Shown here piece by piece: positions 58,198 to 64,000 of a stretch of 64,000 nt of DNA. Location: NCBI RefSeq assembly GCF_000300815.1, contig NZ_AMRX01000006.1:986323-1050322 (forward strand), in the 5' to 3' direction. Each line of letters opens with the position of its first letter. The stretch's first letter is position 1. The position numbers were made by a program, and so were the translations under genes. The notes beneath the pieces were generated by a model, which did not search any database, had not been told where the DNA came from, and saw nothing but the letters and a program-made list of their open reading frames with translations. The DNA comes from Gayadomonas joobiniege G7. GTDB lineage: Bacteria; Pseudomonadota; Gammaproteobacteria; Enterobacterales; Alteromonadaceae.

Positions 58198-60609
58198 TTA
58201 TAAAGCACGCTCTAATCTAACAAAAGCAATGTCGCCAGCTTCTTTAATGAACACTTTGGCGTTACCCTGCTTAACGGTTATTTTTTGTGCTTGTTTGCCT
58301 AACAAATTTTCTACTTGCCAGTTTGAATGCTTAGGCAAAAAGTTTAGCTCAATTTGCGTTTGTGCTTGTTTACTCAAACGCTCTCTAAATAAAAGCAAAT
58401 AACTTTCGTTCGGTTTAACAGGATTAAACCATTGAAATCCGGTAATTGATTTGCCGTCTGGCGTTTTCCCAAGCGGGAATACGTAGCCATTAAACAAGTT
58501 ATTACGATGTTTTTTGTAAACATTCAATAGCTTTTTAGTCTCGTCACGTTGCTGCTGAGTTAATAATCGTGTGGTTTGAAAAAAAACAGGAATGCCAGGT
58601 AAACCTAACGCGGTTGCGTATTCCGTCGAGTGCAAATAAGCATCACTGGCTTGTTGATTAACCATGGCAAAATTAACCACAGGTAGTTCTATTTTATTTA
58701 AGTTTAAATATCGAGCAATTTGCCATACCTCCCGCAGCATCAATGACGGTTTAGGAATGACGTTAACCGGCGTTTCTGGCTTGCGATTAGCAAGCCATAA
58801 GTTACCGGCTTCAGACGCCCAATAATAGCCAAACCTAGGCGCATTTTCGGTTACATCCCAATTAACTCTCAATTGATGATCACTGTAGCGAATAAGTTGA
58901 CGCGCTTTATTAAGATAATTATAGGCTCCTTCATACTTAGATAAATTGGCAAAATCCAATTTCCAAGTGGTAAATTTGGCCTGGTCAAAATTATGTTTTA
59001 AATCTTTTAATGGTGCTTTGGCTGCATGCCAAATACCTAACTGGATTTGGTATTTTTTAGCTTGTGCAACCACATTCTTCCAACCTTGCGGATACCAATC
59101 GGGTCTAACTTGCCACGCTGATTGTTGCCCATTAAAACTGGGCATTCTGCCAGTCTGCCAGCCGTCATCAATTTGCAAGGCGTCCAACCCTAACGCTGAA
59201 ACTGATCGTATTTCAGCTAACACTTCGCTTTCTTTAGCAAATTGCTTAGATTCAGTGCCGCCGTTTCCAGAACCCCATGTATTGGCTTTGGTATATAAAT
59301 CTAACTTGGCATCCACCGGAAACCGTGTTCGATGAAACTGCTTTAAAGCTAATTCTCGCGCTGCTTGGCTAGATGCAGCATACGAAATATTCCAAGTTGC
59401 CCACGCCCAACGCCACTCATTTTTTTTGATATTTGCTCGCGAAATGCCCCAACCCGTGGTCTCAACACCCCGCTTGTTTACCACAAAACGTCCGGTATCA
59501 ACACTCGGCTGATTAACACACTTTGGCGATTCTTTAACTAATGCAAATCCATTTGAGTGATCTTCAACAAATAATAAGCTTGCCCAATCGACCTGATCGT
59601 TATTTTTTAGTTGTTGTTCCTTAATAAGCGGTGTATTTAATGTGTGTCTATGCTGAGTATCATTATAATAACCTGCTGCCACGATCTGCTGACCGCTCAC
59701 TGGGACAAAATCAACACGAGCTGACATCGAACGCTGCTCTCTGTCAAATGTGTTATTTATCGAACGAGACGGAAAAGTATACTTTTTCCGCTGGGTATTG
59801 GCCGCTGACCATGCTTCAATTTCTATCCGGTCAATCGCGGTAGTTGCTTGCTTGGATGATGATACTAACAAGGTGACTGTGCCGTCCGGTCTAAGCGCTT
59901 CAGGTAAATCGAGTGCCAAGCTACCCCCCGGGTTTAACTTTTCTGGGGGTTCAATTTTAAACTCATTATCTAGACTGGTTAACACTATGGATTGCGCTAC
60001 ATCCACTTGTTCTGATGCAAATATTTTTGCCCGATAGTACTGATTAGCGGCGAGCTCTTCAATTCTAATAGCCAACTGTTTTTTGGCTCTAAATCCATGT
60101 TCTATTTGTTTGCCTTTTAATAATTTTAACTGTGGGCCTTTTTCGGTCTGCTTGGCAACGACCGGTTGACCTTTTACCCACAATTGAGTGCGTACCCCTT
60201 CGGCATCAGGATAAACCCAGATTTGATAGCGAATTTGGGTTTTTATGCTCGGATAATTAAATTCGGCGATAAGATTTATATGCGGGCTGGTAAATTGATC
60301 GTCGTCACTGATCTCGGCCGTTAAAGACACTAAATCGGCTTTAGTCTCTGCCGTGATCCATCCTGGATAATTCCAGTCTGCTGTCGTTGCTTGACTTGTT
60401 TGCACACGCTCACCAAACGAAACTAGACGCGTCGCTAATCCTGTATCTACCAATTGCCATTGGCGCTCAAAGCGACCGGTTGAAACAATCAATGTATCAT
60501 TATCGGCAAGAACATAAGCCTCGCCAAACCTATGTTCTAACTTAGGTAAATCAGCAAATACCGAGACGTTAAAAATTAAAAGTGTCAGGGCTATCAATAG
60601 TCTTTTCAT
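58198..60609 (-). CDS. Exported glycoside hydrolase, clan GH-D type (alpha-galactosidase-like)
   Basis: An 803-residue protein with a signal peptide (about residues 1-19, VSVFAD). A beta-sandwich N-terminal half (with a possible NPCBM-like insert around residues 165-270) is followed by a TIM barrel having LGLDALQIDDGWQTG and FTTWKLDFANL, where the Asp of KLD matches the nucleophile of GH27/GH36 enzymes, and WDVTENAPRFG. A C-terminal beta domain closes it. Substrate is probably an alpha-galactoside, perhaps from algal polysaccharide; this is inference. The hybrid regulator upstream is likely its sensor. Confidence 0.75.
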   Translation of the reverse strand: MKRLLIALTLLIFNVSVFADLPKLEHRFGEAYVLADNDTLIVSTGRFERQWQLVDTGLATRLVSFGERVQTSQATTADWNYPGWITAETKADLVSLTAEISDDDQFTSPHINLIAEFNYPSIKTQIRYQIWVYPDAEGVRTQLWVKGQPVVAKQTEKGPQLKLLKGKQIEHGFRAKKQLAIRIEELAANQYYRAKIFASEQVDVAQSIVLTSLDNEFKIEPPEKLNPGGSLALDLPEALRPDGTVTLLVSSSKQATTAIDRIEIEAWSAANTQRKKYTFPSRSINNTFDREQRSMSARVDFVPVSGQQIVAAGYYNDTQHRHTLNTPLIKEQQLKNNDQVDWASLLFVEDHSNGFALVKESPKCVNQPSVDTGRFVVNKRGVETTGWGISRANIKKNEWRWAWATWNISYAASSQAARELALKQFHRTRFPVDAKLDLYTKANTWGSGNGGTESKQFAKESEVLAEIRSVSALGLDALQIDDGWQTGRMPSFNGQQSAWQVRPDWYPQGWKNVVAQAKKYQIQLGIWHAAKAPLKDLKHNFDQAKFTTWKLDFANLSKYEGAYNYLNKARQLIRYSDHQLRVNWDVTENAPRFGYYWASEAGNLWLANRKPETPVNVIPKPSLMLREVWQIARYLNLNKIELPVVNFAMVNQQASDAYLHSTEYATALGLPGIPVFFQTTRLLTQQQRDETKKLLNVYKKHRNNLFNGYVFPLGKTPDGKSITGFQWFNPVKPNESYLLLFRERLSKQAQTQIELNFLPKHSNWQVENLLGKQAQKITVKQGNAKVFIKEAGDIAFVRLERAL

Positions 60610-60782
60610 AACGGCTTCCTAGATATTAAAAGTCTATTTATGTTAGTCCGTAATTGAGCATTTTTATTAGTTTATTTGTGCCAAAAATCCTGCTGTTCAA
60701 GTCAATTTAAAATCTAAAATAATATTTTAAAATCAAAAGCTAATGTATTTTGACCAAAGGTCATTTTTACCTGTTAGGGTGA

Positions 60783-63700
60783 TTATTGACTGAGTTGATT
60801 AAATTGTGACGGCGAGCATTGATTATATTTTTTAAATATCCGACCAAAGGTACTGCTGTCAGAGTAACCAACACTCAAGGCTACCTCTGCTACTGAGCAA
60901 CCATCTTTTAATTTTTCTTTCGCCTTTTCGAGTCTAAATTGAGTAATATACTCGGCTGGAGACAGATCTATTTCGGCTTTAAATTTTCGATAAAACGCGC
61001 TCCGGCTCATTGCCATTTCTTGCGCTAATTGATCAATAGTAAAATCCTCGTTGGCAAGGTACTTAATGAGCAATTTATCAACTTGGGAAATAAACAAATT
61101 GTTTTTGGCGTTATCATCATGACCCGCTTGGTATCTATCAAACAACCGCTGCTGTTTAGTGACTAGGTTATTTACCTTTAACGTTAATTGCCTAATAGAC
61201 AAAGGTTTACTTATATAATCTATCGCACCTGAAATAAACGCATTCACTTGAATTTGCAAATTATCATCCGAACTCATCAATACAATGGGGATGTGGGCGG
61301 TTGCTTTGTCTAGTTGCAGTTTTTTGCACATTGCTAAGCCACTCGATTGTGGCATATGAATGTCAGATAAAATAACATCCGGTAACTGCAATTTGGCGAC
61401 TTCATAACCAAGCAAACCGTTTTCAGCTCGGCTAATATAAAATGCATCGGCAAAACTTTCAGTGAGATAGTCCACCAGCGCCTCATTATCATCAACTATG
61501 AGCAAGTGAGCTTTTTTTAGACCCGTTTTTTTATTGTTAGTTACGGTATTTCTTTCGAGTGAATCAACCACAGAGTGGCATTGCGATTGGAAAAACTTGA
61601 GCTCTAAATCAATGATCTTTTCTGGCGTATAGTGCAAACTAAATAAGCACCCTTGGTTACTGCGGTGTCGACAATCAAACCACGGCCAATTAAAACCATC
61701 AGAATCAGCGGCTAGATGTTTAACTTGTTTAAAAAATTCGTCCATACTTGCAGGGCTGGTAACTTTAATCCGACCATTCATTTTATGAACTAATTCGCTA
61801 ACCAACGCCAAACCAATACCGTAACTTTTAAATTGCTTCAAACTTGCCGGTGGTCCTTGCTTTGCAATAAGGCTTGGCTGTTTAGCATTGGCAGAATAAC
61901 CCTCAAAAATATATGCCTGATCAGCCACTGGGATCCCGCGCCCTTGGTCTTGCACCAAGAGTTTTACCTGTGTATTGTTTATAACAAATAAACCAATAAA
62001 AATATGGCTGTTTTCCGGAGAAAACTTCATCGCATTAATCACTAGATTATCAAGAATTTTTTGCCAAGCTTCTTGATTAAAGTCAGCTTTGAAACGCTGA
62101 CAGTTGCTTATAAAGATGAGCTTTTGATTTTTTTGTTCCGCGATAACACTCAAATTGCAACATATTGAATAGCTCGCATCCAGTAAATCATTTAGCTGCG
62201 TTTTAAATGTTAAATTTTGCTTTTGTAATTGCCGGTAATCCAAAATCTGCTCAATTAAGCTGGCAAGACGGTGACTATTTTTTAACGCAAATTGGGCTTG
62301 TTGCTGTAAGTTAGAATCTAACAATTTTGCATTCATATGCTCTAGCGGGCCAATGATCATGGATAGCGGCGATCTAAGTTCATGCGTAATTTGCGTTAAA
62401 AACCTGAGTTTAGATTGCTCTTGAATACTCTCGTGGCGAAAGCGTTGCACATACAAGAGCACAATTAAGCTAATAATAACAAAGACGACTACCCCACATA
62501 ACACTTTAAACCAGAGCGTTTGCCAAAAAACAATACTAATATGCACCGATATTTGTGCCGGTGAGCGGTCAATATTGCCATCTTGATCTATGGCTCTAGC
62601 TTCAATGAGATGATCTTCGCCCTGTGTTAATCCAAAGATTGTTTGTTGGGGTTGTGCGCTAAAACTAGACCACGAGTGTCCATTAACTCGATAGCTGAAC
62701 AATAAATTTTCTGTTGCGGTTTCGTGCCAATAATCGACAGCGCTAAATTTAACTGTGACTGATTCAGCACCGGCAGAGATTGCTTGAGTAAGTGATATTT
62801 TAGTGTCTGGTGCCAATCCGTTATTTTTGTAGTTTAAACTAAAAAAAGAGATTGTACGATTAAGGTAACCATGACGCCGCAAAAACCAATCTCTGCCTGC
62901 TTGATTAAGCCAAAAACTTGCATCAGGATCTTGCAATATTTGGTTATTTTGCCGTTCAACACGAACCAGTGGTATTCGTGTAGTTATCCACTGTCCATCA
63001 ATTAAACTTAATAACCCCCTACTACTTAAAGCGCGGACGTCTCCCTGATCACCTATCAATAAGTTTGCAATCTGACTAGGTCTGTTGTCTAAGTCAGTGA
63101 CCATTGGCTGCCAATGGCTTTGTTTAATTTGATATAAACCCTGATCCCAACTAGCCACCCAGACATTGCCTGTTTTGTCTGTTTTAACGTCGGCTACCCA
63201 GCCAAGGCCTTTTTTTAACCTAATGAGTGTTTGCGCAGAATGACTGACCGCATAGTTCTGGTACAGCTTATCCTTTGCAACTGCAATGATACCTTTAGGC
63301 CCTTGTCTTATCATGCGTTCTTTACTGGTCTGTGTTATTTCTTCTAACACTTGACCGCGTAAATCTAACTTGATTAAACGAACCGAATGATTCGTTGCGG
63401 TGCCACCCACGTAGATGGCACGCTTGGTAAAGAGTATTTTTTCAAAATGAATCAATTGCCCCAATTGAGGGTACAGGTGAGTGGCCCATTGCCTTCCATC
63501 AAACACGCTTAGCGCCGCTTGGTTTTGATGACCACCAAAAGCATACAGGCGGCCATTTTCACAATGCAAGGCCACAGGGTCACTTATGATCGCCTTATTT
63601 TTCGCTAAGTTTTGCCACTTATTGGTAGCAGCTTGCCAACGTTTTATGTTACCACTTTTACTTATAAAATAACGGTTGTTTTCATCATCATGGCACCCGT

Positions 63701-63998
63701 AAATTAAGTCCTGCATAACAGTGATTTTAGCCGTATCAAAATTCAATCTTTTAACTGCAAAACGCTCTTTTAATAAAAAGAGTTGGTGACCAGTTGCTTT
63801 AAGCTGATATTTTTCACTAAAACTTTGTGCCATTCCAAAAGGATGTGGAAAATACTGCCAATCACCCGTTTGATCCCGCTTATACATTTGGCGGGTGCCA
63901 ATAATAAGAATCTCACCGGTTTCAGTCAGACTAATAGCGTGGTGCGTTTTATCATCTATCTCATCAAAAAACTGCGCTTGCTGCCAAACTGGCTGAGT
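60783..63998 (-). CDS. Hybrid two-component system sensor/regulator (5' partial)
   Basis: The frame is open to the window edge, so the N-terminus is missing; 1071 residues are visible. Order: periplasmic beta-propeller repeats, a Y_Y_Y domain (SYRVNGHSWSSF, about visible residues 390-485), one membrane helix, HisKA (FLTQITHELRSPLSMIIG, with the His), HATPase with N and G boxes (NLVINAMKFSPEN, VQDQGRGIP), a receiver (VDDNEALVDYL, LSDIHMPQ) and a C-terminal AraC helix-turn-helix (DQLAQEMAMSRSAFYRKF, EVALSVGYSDSSTFGRIFKKY). Such HTCS proteins sense oligosaccharides and activate polysaccharide genes. It lies directly upstream of the glycosidase. Confidence 0.93.
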   Translation of the reverse strand, partial: TQPVWQQAQFFDEIDDKTHHAISLTETGEILIIGTRQMYKRDQTGDWQYFPHPFGMAQSFSEKYQLKATGHQLFLLKERFAVKRLNFDTAKITVMQDLIYGCHDDENNRYFISKSGNIKRWQAATNKWQNLAKNKAIISDPVALHCENGRLYAFGGHQNQAALSVFDGRQWATHLYPQLGQLIHFEKILFTKRAIYVGGTATNHSVRLIKLDLRGQVLEEITQTSKERMIRQGPKGIIAVAKDKLYQNYAVSHSAQTLIRLKKGLGWVADVKTDKTGNVWVASWDQGLYQIKQSHWQPMVTDLDNRPSQIANLLIGDQGDVRALSSRGLLSLIDGQWITTRIPLVRVERQNNQILQDPDASFWLNQAGRDWFLRRHGYLNRTISFFSLNYKNNGLAPDTKISLTQAISAGAESVTVKFSAVDYWHETATENLLFSYRVNGHSWSSFSAQPQQTIFGLTQGEDHLIEARAIDQDGNIDRSPAQISVHISIVFWQTLWFKVLCGVVVFVIISLIVLLYVQRFRHESIQEQSKLRFLTQITHELRSPLSMIIGPLEHMNAKLLDSNLQQQAQFALKNSHRLASLIEQILDYRQLQKQNLTFKTQLNDLLDASYSICCNLSVIAEQKNQKLIFISNCQRFKADFNQEAWQKILDNLVINAMKFSPENSHIFIGLFVINNTQVKLLVQDQGRGIPVADQAYIFEGYSANAKQPSLIAKQGPPASLKQFKSYGIGLALVSELVHKMNGRIKVTSPASMDEFFKQVKHLAADSDGFNWPWFDCRHRSNQGCLFSLHYTPEKIIDLELKFFQSQCHSVVDSLERNTVTNNKKTGLKKAHLLIVDDNEALVDYLTESFADAFYISRAENGLLGYEVAKLQLPDVILSDIHMPQSSGLAMCKKLQLDKATAHIPIVLMSSDDNLQIQVNAFISGAIDYISKPLSIRQLTLKVNNLVTKQQRLFDRYQAGHDDNAKNNLFISQVDKLLIKYLANEDFTIDQLAQEMAMSRSAFYRKFKAEIDLSPAEYITQFRLEKAKEKLKDGCSVAEVALSVGYSDSSTFGRIFKKYNQCSPSQFNQLSQ

Positions 63999-64000
63999 GT

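Overview
The window looks like the chromosome of a marine gammaproteobacterium of the Alteromonadales (a Catenovulum-like Alteromonadaceae would fit). The evidence is AT-rich DNA, the nadB / sdhE / ygfZ / rdgB / hemW housekeeping block, a nitrate assimilation cluster with an ANTAR regulator, DUF481 and porin genes, and a polysaccharide-type hybrid two-component regulator next to a glycoside hydrolase. The genus is an inference.

Layout. 1-6.4 kb: housekeeping genes (nadB, ygfX-like, sdhE, ygfZ, slyD-like, an SDR, rdgB, hemW). 6.4-25 kb: nitrate assimilation, all on the minus strand: nrtA-nrtB-nrtD (ABC uptake), nasA plus a TrpD2-like gene, a porin, then cobA-nirB-nirD-narK, a PP2C/Ser-Thr kinase fusion and two DUF1566 proteins. 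The nrtA leader carries two ANTAR-type hexaloops, the second overlapping an intrinsic terminator, and an orphan NasT-type ANTAR protein is encoded at 30.9 kb, so transcription antitermination by NasT is likely. 25-34.2 kb: merC (with a Zur-like box), yjdM, a cadherin-like lipoprotein, galE, a DUF481 protein, nasT, a porin and aroA, ending at the 4.5S SRP RNA gene ffs.

34.365-47.487 kb is the most interesting part. It is bounded by TGT...ACA ends with three TnsB-type repeats each, and starts 48 bp plus a 5-bp target site downstream of a protospacer inside ffs. Near its right end is a promoter - repeat - spacer - repeat - terminator unit with diverged type I-F repeats. Its 32-nt spacer matches ffs at 24/32 positions, and four of the eight mismatches fall at positions 6, 12, 24 and 30. 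This is the signature of a Tn7-like I-F3 CRISPR-associated transposon (CAST) homing on ffs, yet no tns, tniQ or cas gene is in the window. The cargo is a sedentary integron (decayed intI, attI, attC cassettes on the minus strand), invaded by an IS1182 element, two IS66 copies and an IS91-like element. A second TGT end in tandem, 5 bp further on (47.493 kb), opens another stretch with a second attI/intI remnant, more cassettes and group II intron remnants; its right end is not visible.

51.8-64 kb: an azoreductase/LysR pair, small hypotheticals, a second SecD-SecF pair, a clan GH-D type glycosidase and a large hybrid two-component regulator that runs off the window. Functions of cassette genes are mostly unknown.
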